From UMGS1668 sp035447605 (lineage in GTDB: Bacteria > Bacillota > Clostridia > Oscillospirales > Ruminococcaceae), in the NCBI GenBank assembly GCA_035447605.1, contig DAOTHJ010000001.1, positions 62,001-126,000 on the forward strand: a DNA stretch of 64,000 nucleotides, written 5' to 3'. Each line of letters opens with the position of its first letter. Positions within the stretch are counted from its first letter, which is position 1. The translations under genes were made by a program, and so were the position numbers. The notes below the pieces were generated by a model. It saw nothing but the letters and a program-made list of their open reading frames with translations, did not search any database and had not been told where the DNA came from. This document shows, piece after piece, positions 25,702 through 34,665 of the stretch.

Positions 25702-26931
25702 CTATGTAATCTCGGGGGACGGCAATCGCTTCTCTTTAGAAAGATAAAGCGCTTTGTCCGCGCGCTTATATAAAGCCGGATAGGAGGAACCCGGCATTGC
25801 CACAGCAAAACCCGCCGAAATACGGGCGGCCGGTTTTTCCCTCCTCACGGTTTCTTCTTCAATCATGTCGTTGATGGTTTTGATGACCGCCGTTGCAAAG
25901 CTCTTGTTGCCCACGCCGTCCAGCCAGATCGCGAATTCGTCGCCGTGCAGGCGGGAAGCGACATCGCAGGAACGAAGAATCTGTCTGATGACGCCGCCGA
26001 TGATGACGAGCACATCGTCTCCGACCATATGACCGTAAATATCGTTGATCATCTTGAAGCCGTCGACATCGATCATCACAAAAATCCCGCGGTCCTTGCC
26101 CGACATCTTTTTGATGCGCTGCGTCACTTCCATCTCAAAGGCCGACTCGTTTTTCATTCCGGTCTTGGCGTCCGTCTCCGACATCCGCTTGAGCTGCAGC
26201 TCCCGCTCGTGCTCCTCATGGATGTCGATTGCCGAAATGATAATGGATTTTACGATTCCGCTCTCCGCCAGAATCGGCTTGAAGGAGACACTGTGCCACC
26301 GATAGGTCTCTCCGAAATTGATTCGCAGAAGCAGCACGTTGTCATAGTCGTTTTCAGAAAGCTTGGAGAGAATATCCAGAACCGGATCCATATCCTCAGG
26401 ATGCAGATACTTGTTGATGCTTTCGGCCGGATACACCTTAAACAGATCGACCTGCAGCTCGGCGGACTTCAGGATCGTGATGGCGTTTTTCTCCGGCACA
26501 TATTCCATGATCAGGGATTCTTTGCTGACCTGCAGACAGCGCCGGTAGCGGAACAGGCTGATTGCGTTCATGACGCGGTTATAAGCCAGACGCACCGAAT
26601 CGCTCTTTGTGACGACGTCGACCACGCCGTAATCAAAGCTTTTTTTCAGAATGTCGTTTGTCACTTCATCCGTACAAAGGATGACCGGAATTTTATGCAT
26701 CAGGCCGTTGCGTTTGATGTAATCCATCACGGCAAAACCGTCCTGTTTCGGTAAAAAAAGATCAAGAACCACAGCGGTCAGACTTTCGTGATGGCGTCTC
26801 AGAATTTCGATCGCCTCTTCACCGTCTGTCGCTTCCAATAAATCAAACTGCCCTTGAAAGGAGTTCTTTATCATTTCGCGGGTAACTTCGGTGTTATCCG
26901 CGATCAGAATTTTCATCTTGTCATTCTGCAT
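25702..26931 (-). CDS. Response regulator with GGDEF output (diguanylate cyclase)
   Basis: 409 residues in three parts. The receiver domain is at 5-125 with phosphoacceptor D57 in VVLDLFLPKQDG. A PAS-like middle (about 135-240) follows, then a GGDEF domain (about 250-400). The active-site motif is HGDEF (RLHGDEFAIWL), so the first glycine is histidine while the catalytic acidic pair is kept; FVMIDVDGFKMINDIYGH supplies the metal-binding aspartate. It probably makes c-di-GMP on phosphorylation. The HPt gene lies 24 bp upstream, so the phosphate may come through that protein. Confidence 0.87.
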   Translation of the reverse strand: MQNDKMKILIADNTEVTREMIKNSFQGQFDLLEATDGEEAIEILRRHHESLTAVVLDLFLPKQDGFAVMDYIKRNGLMHKIPVILCTDEVTNDILKKSFDYGVVDVVTKSDSVRLAYNRVMNAISLFRYRRCLQVSKESLIMEYVPEKNAITILKSAELQVDLFKVYPAESINKYLHPEDMDPVLDILSKLSENDYDNVLLLRINFGETYRWHSVSFKPILAESGIVKSIIISAIDIHEEHERELQLKRMSETDAKTGMKNESAFEMEVTQRIKKMSGKDRGIFVMIDVDGFKMINDIYGHMVGDDVLVIIGGVIRQILRSCDVASRLHGDEFAIWLDGVGNKSFATAVIKTINDMIEEETVRREKPAARISAGFAVAMPGSSYPALYKRADKALYLSKEKRLPSPEIT

Positions 26932-26955
26932 ACAAAGATTCTTCCTTCGTCAAGC

Positions 26956-27315
26956 TCATTCCGGGTATTTCTTAGCAACTTCTTCAAAATGCTTATGTTC
27001 CGAAATCAGCTTTTCCAATGCCTCCGGTACGCCGTCGAACCCGCCGTGGCGCGTCGTCTCGACAATGGGGGTATTGAGATCGAAAAGCGGTTTCAGGCCA
27101 AGATTGGCATACACGCCTTTCAGTGCATGGGAACGTTCGAAGCAGGCCTTGACGTCTTCAGCTCCGCAGGCATCAATCAGGGGGGCGAGGGAATCATGGG
27201 CGACCGCTTTCTTCACCATCTTTATGTAGAAATCTTCCATGTCCATGCAGTTGTACAACCCATCCTTGACATTGCACCCCAATGCTTCAAGTTCGATCAG
27301 TAACGGATGCTGCAT
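26956..27315 (-). CDS. Histidine phosphotransfer (HPt) domain protein
   Basis: 119 residues, all helical. The phosphorylatable histidine is in FERSHALKGVYANLGL, the HPt consensus (HxxKG). It is a stand-alone phosphorelay carrier, probably passing phosphate to the adjacent receiver-GGDEF protein. ATG at 27315 follows GCAGGAGGAATTTT. No sensor kinase is in the neighbourhood, so the donor is encoded elsewhere. Confidence 0.83.
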   Translation of the reverse strand: MQHPLLIELEALGCNVKDGLYNCMDMEDFYIKMVKKAVAHDSLAPLIDACGAEDVKACFERSHALKGVYANLGLKPLFDLNTPIVETTRHGGFDGVPEALEKLISEHKHFEEVAKKYPE

Positions 27316-27676
27316 AAAATTCCTCCTGCATTCCAACCCGAAATCATACCCGGCCGCCCTTTTCCGGGGCGGACCCGTTCTCTTCCGCCTCTTTGCATGA
27401 GTATTCATGCGGGCCGCATAGAATCCCCCGGTGCCTTTCCGTAGACAGCAAAAGCGCTGTGGTTTGGTTCCCGCCCGGTATCCAATCCTGTAAATGCAGG
27501 AGCGCTTCGCCGGGCCACGATCGGCATAAAAATCCATAAAAAACGACGCCCGGCGGAGAACCGATATTCGGAGCGCCGAAAGCAGTCCTCATTTTTATGT
27601 CCTTGCCGGGGGCTTTCCCTTTTTGCCGGGGATTTCTATAAAATTGTACCTTGAAATTTTAGTATTTTGTATGCTC

Positions 27677-27705
27677 ATTGTATCACCTTGAGAATAAATT
27701 TACAA
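27677..27705 (-). promoter_or_regulatory. Promoter of the HPt / REC-GGDEF operon
   Basis: On the minus strand TTGTAA (27705-27700), 17 bp, TACAAT (27682-27677). It implies a 5' leader of about 350 nt before the HPt start. The leader contains several stems but no riboswitch class I can name with confidence. Confidence 0.65.
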
Positions 27706-28165
27706 GAACAAGCATCATAAAATTTTCGTTTTTATGACAATTTATGAACTTTTACCGTGTTTTTTTCTTCCTTTTCTCCGAATCACCAGAAAGTATTTGT
27801 CATTTTCATGTTCTTTCCCGGCGGGACAGATGTCATTCCGCTGCCGACAGCGTTTTTCTTCCGAAAATGGTGCTCTCTCAAAAAGCGGGGACATTAAGGG
27901 ATAAATCTTTTCGGCTGGTACCTACGGCTTTCCGGCCTCAAGCCGAATGTCTCAATGCGGGCGTGCTCATTTTAAACCCGGCATATGCCTTTAAGGGGCG
28001 AGCACGGATATGCCGAATGGGAACAGTTTTGTATTTTTTGAGCATAAAAAGGCGAGGTTTTCTTTCCGAAGCACATGCTTCTCTCACGGAAGATCAAGCG
28101 GGAAAACCGTGGGAAAATCCGGCGGAAAAAACGGATAAAAAGCCAGATCCTGTACTTTTGGTCAG
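27706..28165. other. Intergenic region with nested hairpins
   Basis: No convincing gene. Two clear stems lie close together: TTCGGCT/AGCCGAA at 27910-27947, and CGTGCTC/GAGCACG at 27962-28006, the latter enclosing the palindrome GGCATATGCC. They may be part of a small RNA or just structured spacer. Confidence 0.4.
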
Positions 28166-28194
28166 TTGCAATTTTCCTTTTATACCGCTATAAT
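28166..28194 (+). promoter_or_regulatory. Promoter of the AAA / DUF4157 operon
   Basis: TTGCAA at 28166-28171, 17 bp, TATAAT at 28189-28194, about 100 bp before the first start codon. Confidence 0.8.
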
Positions 28195-28301
28195 AAAATA
28201 GAATAATTGGAAGTACCTTCCTGAAAAGGTACGATTTCGGCCCGGAAGATCGCTCCGGCCGGGAGATGCTCCACCGCACAATTCTTTTGGGGAGAAAGAA
28301 A

Positions 28302-30452
28302 TTGGAACTGTTTGACAAGTATTTCGACCGAAAAAAAATAGGGACCCCTTTTCTCAGTTTTGAGGAGCAGATGGGCGACTGCCTGCGGCTCGTGGATCTC
28401 TATCTCGGCTTCGCCGCTTTGGCCGAGGCCGGAGAAGACGGGGAGCCTTCCCTTTTTCATCTGCCCGGGACCGCCGTGCGCCCGGAACAGGCCTCCGTTT
28501 CACTGGAATTTTCCTGCCTCCAAAACGGCGACCTGCGGCTGAAACCCGAATTCCGCCGGCAGATCGAAGACGCATGGGGCTACCTGGAGAGCCGGATCGG
28601 GGATTCCTGCGAAGGGCTCCCGAATCCGCTTGCGTGGGTATTCGGGAATCTCTTTCACGACCATTTCCGCCGCCTCTGCGTCCTTTTGGGCGCGGCCGTG
28701 CTTGCGGACAGAAAATACGAGCAGATCTTCGGCCGGATGCAGGGAAATCCCGCCGAGACGCTGCCGACGCTCTCCCTTGCCTACGGTCTTTCTGCGCTGG
28801 AGGAAGCGCCCTCCCTACGCGACTGTCTGATTTTTCCGCGCTCCGGCTACCGCTGGGATCTCTTTTTCGTCAGCAGCGGCAGGGGACTTTCCGCCTCCTT
28901 TCTGCTGAGGGAAAGCGTCTTTCACGCGTTTCTGGGCAGCCGGATGCCGGACGCGTTTCTCTCCGAATTTACCGAGCTTTTCGACTGCCGCCGGGATGGG
29001 GACGGCCTTGAGCCCGTCCTGATCCGGGAGGACCTTCTGGACCGGATCTGCATGGTCTGCTCCGCCGCCGCGGACCGGGAATATCCCGTGCTCGCCGTTC
29101 TGAGCGGCGAGGAGAGCTCTGGCCGGCATTTTCTGATCCGCCACGCCGCGCGCCGGCTGGGCCTCGATCTTCTCTTTATCGACCTTGCCGCGATGGATGC
29201 GCTCTCTCCGGCGGATTTCCATACGGCCTGCTTCGCCGCCGCGGCCGCCTGCTCGATCAACGGATTTGTTCCCGTCCTTTGCTGCGGAGATACCCCGCCG
29301 GCGGAAAAAGCGGAGGAACTTCTCTCTGTCCTTGCGGAATTCGGCTTTCTCTTCGTATTTATGATTACCGGCCATGTGCCGCCTCTCCCGGAAAACGGGG
29401 AATTCTCCCCGGTCTTTTTCCCGATCGAACGGCTCACGCCGCTGGAGGCGGAGACGCTCTGGAATACATATGCCGGCGGCCTGCTGAAGGAGGAGGATCC
29501 TTCCGTCCTCTCCGCACGCTACCGCATGACGCCCGGGCAGATCCGGAATGCCGTACGCACCGCCCGTTTTGAGAACGCGGACGGGCCTCTTGCGGTGAAG
29601 GATATCGCCGCCGTCATCCGCTCGAGCGACGTCCGGGCCGGCACGCAGCACTGCCGCAAGGTGAAGCCGTTTTATACCCTCGGCGACATCATCCTGCCGG
29701 ATTCTGTTCGCCTGCAGGTGCTGCATATCATCGACCGGATCAACAAACAATATGTCGTCAACAGCGAATGGGGCTTCGGCAAAAAATACGCCTACGGAAA
29801 AGGCGTCAGCATCCTGTTTTACGGCAGTCCGGGCACCGGCAAGACGATGTGCGCCCATGTGATTGCCCACGCGCTGGGGCTCGATCTGCTGAAGGTGGAT
29901 CTCTCCTCGATTTTCAGCAAATATGTCGGGGAAACGGAGAAGAATCTGACCGAAGTCTTCCGGGAAGCGGAGAGCACGAACGCGATCCTCTTCTTCGACG
30001 AGGCGGACTCCCTGTTCTCGCAGCGCTCCACGGAGATGAACGGCGCCAACGACAAGTATGCCAACCTCGAGACCAACCACTTGCTCCAGAAGATGGAGGA
30101 ATTCAGCGGCATCTGCATCCTCACCACCAACATGATGATGAACTTCGACAAGGCGTTTTACCGCCGGATCGAATATATGGTCAACATTCCGTTCCCGGAG
30201 CCCGCCACGAGGCTCCTGCTGTGGAAAAACGCGTTCCCGCCGGAGTGCCCGCTCGCAGAGGGAATTCCTTTCGAGTATCTGGCGGAGGATCTCGAATACA
30301 GCCCCAGCCAGATCAAGACGGCGGCGCGCAATGCGGCCTATCTCGCCGCCTACGACAACGCGGAAAAGATCACCGCCTCATATATTGTGGAGGCGATCCG
30401 GCTCGACTTTGCCAAAAACGGTAAGGTCATGCCCCGCCTGCGCCTGATGTAA
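28302..30452 (+). CDS. Double AAA+ ATPase of the eCIS-associated type
   Basis: 716 residues. An N-terminal helical domain (about 1-230) is followed by a degenerate first AAA domain (SGEESSGRHFLIRHAAR in place of Walker A, near residue 265) and a complete second AAA+ domain. The second has Walker A YGSPGTGKTMCAH near residue 506, Walker B ILFFDEADSLF near 562, and sensor-1 ILTTNMMMNFDKAFYRR. This is the architecture of the ATPase (Afp15/PVC15 type) of extracellular contractile injection systems, where it acts late in assembly. Here the neighbour is a DUF4157 protein, another eCIS marker. TTG at 28302 lies 7 nt after GGGGAG; the ATG at 28266 has no usable ribosome site. Confidence 0.82.
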   Translation: MELFDKYFDRKKIGTPFLSFEEQMGDCLRLVDLYLGFAALAEAGEDGEPSLFHLPGTAVRPEQASVSLEFSCLQNGDLRLKPEFRRQIEDAWGYLESRIGDSCEGLPNPLAWVFGNLFHDHFRRLCVLLGAAVLADRKYEQIFGRMQGNPAETLPTLSLAYGLSALEEAPSLRDCLIFPRSGYRWDLFFVSSGRGLSASFLLRESVFHAFLGSRMPDAFLSEFTELFDCRRDGDGLEPVLIREDLLDRICMVCSAAADREYPVLAVLSGEESSGRHFLIRHAARRLGLDLLFIDLAAMDALSPADFHTACFAAAAACSINGFVPVLCCGDTPPAEKAEELLSVLAEFGFLFVFMITGHVPPLPENGEFSPVFFPIERLTPLEAETLWNTYAGGLLKEEDPSVLSARYRMTPGQIRNAVRTARFENADGPLAVKDIAAVIRSSDVRAGTQHCRKVKPFYTLGDIILPDSVRLQVLHIIDRINKQYVVNSEWGFGKKYAYGKGVSILFYGSPGTGKTMCAHVIAHALGLDLLKVDLSSIFSKYVGETEKNLTEVFREAESTNAILFFDEADSLFSQRSTEMNGANDKYANLETNHLLQKMEEFSGICILTTNMMMNFDKAFYRRIEYMVNIPFPEPATRLLLWKNAFPPECPLAEGIPFEYLAEDLEYSPSQIKTAARNAAYLAAYDNAEKITASYIVEAIRLDFAKNGKVMPRLRLM

Positions 30453-30549
30453 AAAAACAAAAGCCTGCGCGGCGGTCGACGCCCGTCTGCGGGCGGCTTA
30501 TCATAAAGAACAGCCTGTGACAACGAATTGAGAGACGGAGGGATGACCC

Positions 30550-33500
30550 ATGGTTTCGGCGGATCTGGAAACCGAGAGGAAGAAACGGAAAAGCGGACCT
30601 CCCAGGCCCATCAAACAGCCTGCGGAAACCGGAAAAGGCCTGCTCGGAACCGGCGGAAACGCACTCTCCGCCGTGAAGAAGCTGAGCATGCCTTCTTCTC
30701 TGCGCAGCCGCATGGAGGGCTCCTTCAACGCCGATCTCTCCGGCGTCCGCCTCTATGAAAGTCCGTCGGTCGAGCATCACGGCTTTGAAGCGGTTGCGCA
30801 GGGTTCCACCATCGGCTTCGCGCCGGGCCGCTTCCGTCCGGAGACCGCCTCCGGCCGCAGCGTGATCGGGCACGAGGTTTCCCATGTGGTCTCTCAGGCC
30901 AGAGGGGAATCCTCCGGCGCGGGCGGACGTCTCCTCCACAGCAGCATGCTCGAGCACCGGGCGGATGCTCAGGGAACCCGGGCGGCATCCGGTCTCTCCG
31001 TCGGCGGCGAAAGAATCCACGTCGGCGCCGGGAACTCGGCAAACGCCCCGGCACAGGGCATCATCACAAAATCCGATAAAATGAAAATCGTCAACAAGGC
31101 CCCTTTCGTCCGCGAAGGCGTATGGAAGCGCGGTCTGGACGACATGTTTGTGCTGCGCGTGAAACTGGTGGACGAGGCGGAAAAAGCCCCGACCGGCTCT
31201 TCTCCCGCCCCCTCGCGGCACAAAAGCAAGAAAACCAGCGCCAGGGACCGTCTTGACACGGCGATGGACGCCATCGATCCGATCGGCTCCGGCTCCACCT
31301 CCGTCTCCAGCGCCATAGACGCCGTCCGTAAAGGGGCCTCTTCCGCTTCCTACTTCAAAGGGCTCGGAGATACCGTCGGCGTTGTCGGCAGCGGCGTGGG
31401 CATCGTCACCGACGCTTATGATCTTTTCAAAGATCCAAGCTGGCAGGGCGTCGTCAGTCTTTGCAGCAACTCGGTCAAGTTTCTCACCGGCATCCATAAC
31501 GTCGTGGGCGACGTGAAGGACGTCATCTCCGGAACCGGCATCAGCGAAGTCACCGGCATCGGGAAACTGGTCCCCGGCCTTCAAGCGGTCGCCGGCGTCG
31601 CCGATATTGCCATCGGCATCGGCGACATGGTCGAGCAGGGCATTGCCCGTGAGAAAGCTAAAAAATTCATCAGCATCATGCAGACGAAATCGATCGCCGC
31701 CGGCATCGACCTTGAGAATCCGAAGGCCGCCATCAACAAGAGCCTGCTCGATCTCCGCTACGACGCCGACGAGACCTCCGCCGTCGCCGGAAAGATGAAA
31801 TCCGCGCTCTTCCATGTGGGCAAGCGCTTCAACATCGATACCACCTCCGACGCCGCAGTCGGCACAAAATACAGGGAGCTCAAGAATGCGCTCGCCACCG
31901 CCGGCGGCAATGTGGAGTCATCGCAAAAGGATTATTCCAAAAAGAACCAGACTTTCCGGGAGGCTTCCGCGGCCACACTGACTTCCAAAAACCAGCGCTC
32001 GGCCTATCAGGCGGAACGTGATAAGCTCCGTACCATGGAGCAGATCCGCGAGGAACGCGCAAAGGCGGTCGCGGAGGCACAGACCAAAGTCAGCCGGAAC
32101 AGAAACGCCCTCACCGCCTCCAAAAAACGGAAGGACACCGTCTCCGCCGCATTTAAAACGGAGGGCATCGACCTCGATGCCGTGGCAAAGGATAAGAGGC
32201 AGGAGTTCCATCCTATGGCGAAGCTCCTAAGTATTTATGAACAACGGAAGACGGCCGAAGAAAGCAAAATTGGCGGCACCTCCTCCCTTTCCGGGATCGT
32301 CGGCGCCGGTCTCAAAGGAGCCAATCTGGGACTGACCGGCTCCGAAGGATCCGATAAAACCTCGTTTGAGGCTCTGATGCCGTCTTTCAGCGGGATCATG
32401 GGGTTCTATGTCACCTCCGAATCCAAGGACGAGGATGTCTGGTCCTTCTATGAAGGCTTTGAAGCAAGGGAATCCGGGCTTGCTCGGGCAGAGGCACAGC
32501 TGCGCAATGCTCAAAAATCCCTCGCCGCTCAGGAGAAGATCATCTCCTCCCATACGACGACCACGGAGGCCATGCCGCACAAGAGCGACACCGAGCACGA
32601 AGCTCTCGAGAACGACGAAAAGGCCAAGGGAAGCGAAAGTCAGTCTTCGCAGAAAAAGATGCTCGCCGCGCTGGAGGCCTACAAACAGCCGAAAGCCGAC
32701 TTTGAATTTTTCAAATCCTCCTTCGAGCAGGGCTACCCCGGCGGGATCAACGATTCCAACGCCGACAAGATGGTCGATACCAAGAATCGGGCCGAAACCG
32801 CCGCCAAGGGCAAGCGCACCTCCTATGACAATGCCATGAAGGCCGCGCCTCTCGCCTTTGAAAAGTTTGCAAGTTCCATCCGCATGGGAGACCTGATGAA
32901 GAAAAAGGCCGGTCAGGAGATGTTCAACGCCGGCATCGACATCCTGAAAGGCATTCTGGATGTCGCCGCGGGCGCCTGCGACGTGGCGGGCGTGGCCGCC
33001 TGGGTCGGTGCCTGTATCAGCGCCTTCAGCGCCGGTCTCTCCGTCGCGAAGATGATCGCGAAGCATGTCCAGAAGCGCAGCCGCATCCGTATGAACCTCG
33101 GGCAGACGCTGCAGGCGCGGCAGAAATACCTGACCAGCGCGCTCTCCTCCTCCTCGGAGTCCGTCGATTCCACGTCGATGACCGATGAGGAAAAGAAAGC
33201 GGAAAAGGAAAAGCTGCAGGCAAACGCCGGATTCTCTCACCTCGGAAGATTCGGCGGGCGCTCCGATGAGCTTGTCAAGATCGATGAGATCGTTCAGGAT
33301 ATCATCGATGAGGCCTATACCGCCGCCCATGCACAGGAGATCGAAAAAGCGAAAAAAGAAAGAAAAACCGACAAGGAGATTGCGAAGATCGCCCACGTCA
33401 CGCGGGACGGAAAGCGCTCCCACGGCCGGGACACCACCCGCCTCTTTAAGCGGCTGATCTGCTTCGAGATGGGTTCCCCGAAAGGACAGCGCGCCGAGCT

Positions 33501-34014
33501 CTCCGATATCTCCATCTACCGCAACGCGGCGAACATGCTGGTCGATGCCTCCAAAGAAGCGCATACGCCGGGCGCGGTCAAGAACTGGCGCGACGCGATG
33601 AAGGCAAACAAAAAACAAACCGCCGTGACGCGCCCGGATCCTGCGGCGATGGGCGGCATCCAGACGCTGATCGATCTCGGCGTGATTAAGAATCTCTGGG
33701 ATCCGCTGCCGACGCTGAAAGACGTAGCCCAAAAGATGGGTGCGGAGCGCAGAGATTATCGGAACCTGATTAAAAACCCGTCGATCCGGGTATTCCCGGA
33801 GCTCGTCCAATGGCGCGCCGACGTGGGCGCGAAGTTCGGGCATTTCGACGAGACGGACGAGGAGGTTGCGGCCCACAAGGAGCAGTTCCTTTCCGGCTAC
33901 GGCAGAGATCTCGGCGGCACGGGCAGGGGCGCTTACGCGCAGCAGCATATGCGCAGCATGGGTGCCCGCCGTCTCGCCGGAGATATGTTCGGCGACCGGA
34001 ACGCCGTCGTCTGA
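30550..34014 (+). CDS. Large DUF4157 (eCIS-core) HExxH protein, candidate effector
   Basis: 1154 residues. The N-terminus holds a DUF4157/eCIS_core domain (about 46-140): LRSRMEGSFNADLSGVRLYE, IGFAPGRF, and the zinc-protease-like GHEVSHVVSQARG (H108, E109, H112), with EHRAD downstream. The rest is unlike anything I know: a glycine/alanine-rich helical segment (about 270-370), long charged coiled coils (about 440-540 and 630-720), a hydrophobic stretch (about 795-840, ILDVAAGACDVAGVAAW) and a lysine-rich C-terminal helical part. eCIS-core domains mark cargo or particle-associated proteins of injection systems. No signal peptide. The ATG follows GGAGGG by 7 nt; the ATPase gene ends 97 bp upstream. 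Confidence 0.8.
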   Translation: MVSADLETERKKRKSGPPRPIKQPAETGKGLLGTGGNALSAVKKLSMPSSLRSRMEGSFNADLSGVRLYESPSVEHHGFEAVAQGSTIGFAPGRFRPETASGRSVIGHEVSHVVSQARGESSGAGGRLLHSSMLEHRADAQGTRAASGLSVGGERIHVGAGNSANAPAQGIITKSDKMKIVNKAPFVREGVWKRGLDDMFVLRVKLVDEAEKAPTGSSPAPSRHKSKKTSARDRLDTAMDAIDPIGSGSTSVSSAIDAVRKGASSASYFKGLGDTVGVVGSGVGIVTDAYDLFKDPSWQGVVSLCSNSVKFLTGIHNVVGDVKDVISGTGISEVTGIGKLVPGLQAVAGVADIAIGIGDMVEQGIAREKAKKFISIMQTKSIAAGIDLENPKAAINKSLLDLRYDADETSAVAGKMKSALFHVGKRFNIDTTSDAAVGTKYRELKNALATAGGNVESSQKDYSKKNQTFREASAATLTSKNQRSAYQAERDKLRTMEQIREERAKAVAEAQTKVSRNRNALTASKKRKDTVSAAFKTEGIDLDAVAKDKRQEFHPMAKLLSIYEQRKTAEESKIGGTSSLSGIVGAGLKGANLGLTGSEGSDKTSFEALMPSFSGIMGFYVTSESKDEDVWSFYEGFEARESGLARAEAQLRNAQKSLAAQEKIISSHTTTTEAMPHKSDTEHEALENDEKAKGSESQSSQKKMLAALEAYKQPKADFEFFKSSFEQGYPGGINDSNADKMVDTKNRAETAAKGKRTSYDNAMKAAPLAFEKFASSIRMGDLMKKKAGQEMFNAGIDILKGILDVAAGACDVAGVAAWVGACISAFSAGLSVAKMIAKHVQKRSRIRMNLGQTLQARQKYLTSALSSSSESVDSTSMTDEEKKAEKEKLQANAGFSHLGRFGGRSDELVKIDEIVQDIIDEAYTAAHAQEIEKAKKERKTDKEIAKIAHVTRDGKRSHGRDTTRLFKRLICFEMGSPKGQRAELSDISIYRNAANMLVDASKEAHTPGAVKNWRDAMKANKKQTAVTRPDPAAMGGIQTLIDLGVIKNLWDPLPTLKDVAQKMGAERRDYRNLIKNPSIRVFPELVQWRADVGAKFGHFDETDEEVAAHKEQFLSGYGRDLGGTGRGAYAQQHMRSMGARRLAGDMFGDRNAVV

Positions 34015-34059
34015 TACGAACCACTTTTCCCGAAAATAAGGAACGGAGGAGAATGGAAC

Positions 34060-34638
34060 ATGAGCGAAAACGAAAACGAGAGGACCCACGCGCCGGAAGA
34101 AACATCCCAAGAGCCGGAGGAGACGCTCCGCTTCAATGAAGAGGAATTTCTGAACGGACTGGCGGAGGGGCTCCGCAGCTACGGCTTTGAACCGACGGTT
34201 GAGCATATGGAAGGTTTCCCTGTCTCGCTGCATGCCGCGTTCGGCGACGCGGAGGGAAACGACGTGATCGCGCTGACCTGCGTCTTTGCCCCGCTGGAGA
34301 TTCTGACCGGCGACGACGTGCAGACTTTGCAGATTCACTTTGCGCTGATCGACCCCATCGAGACGGAAAACCTCGCGGAGGTCGATCACTTCTGCCGCCA
34401 CTGCAACTGGAAGACGGCAACCGGCGCTTTCCTCATCCAGACGGATCTGGGCGTCGTCTCCTACCGCGACGGCCTTCTGCTCCGCGGCGAGACGGATATT
34501 GTGGATGCGGAACAGCAGGCGCTCGATCATTTTGCCCTGATGCTTCATTATATTGAATTTTATTATGATTCCTTAAAAGCGGTCTGCGCGGGAAAAAGTA
34601 CCCTCGCCGCGGAGATCGAAAAGGGCAAAATCAAATAA
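34060..34638 (+). CDS. Small acidic protein, possible chaperone of the DUF4157 protein
   Basis: 192 residues, strongly acidic N-terminus, then an alternating beta/alpha pattern (SLHAAFGDAEGNDVIALTC, LQIHFALIDPI, GAFLIQTDLGVVSYRDGLLL, then a long C-terminal helix). The pattern resembles the secretion-chaperone/YbjN fold. It starts 45 bp after the DUF4157 gene with GGAGGAGAATGGAAC before the ATG, and is the last gene of the operon. A chaperone or partner role is inferred from size, acidity and position only. Confidence 0.6.
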   Translation: MSENENERTHAPEETSQEPEETLRFNEEEFLNGLAEGLRSYGFEPTVEHMEGFPVSLHAAFGDAEGNDVIALTCVFAPLEILTGDDVQTLQIHFALIDPIETENLAEVDHFCRHCNWKTATGAFLIQTDLGVVSYRDGLLLRGETDIVDAEQQALDHFALMLHYIEFYYDSLKAVCAGKSTLAAEIEKGKIK

Positions 34639-34665
34639 GGTTTGCCCATCCGGCAAAATTCGGCC

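Noticed and set aside
27420..27480. Possible c-di-GMP-I aptamer on the minus strand (CAAACC, stem, ACGGAAAGGCACCGGG)
   Set aside because: Key bases differ from GCAAAC and ACGCAAAGCC, and the closing GCCGGGTTGCC part is absent, so I do not annotate a riboswitch.
27540..27600. Terminator-like CGGCG/CGCCG hairpin with GTTTTTT on the minus strand in the HPt leader
   Set aside because: Eight bases lie between the stem and the T-run and the stem is only 5 bp, so it is not a convincing terminator.
27744..28193. 149-residue plus-strand frame in the gap before the AAA gene
   Set aside because: No ribosome site, irregular composition, and it contains the hairpins and runs into the promoter of the next operon.
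28815..30080. 421-residue minus-strand frame over the AAA ATPase
   Set aside because: Shadow frame; the plus strand carries Walker A and B motifs.
32227..34548. 773-residue open frame on the minus strand
   Set aside because: It lies fully antisense to the DUF4157 and chaperone-like genes; arginine/histidine/valine-rich composition is that of a GC-rich shadow frame, and no ribosome site or motif is present.
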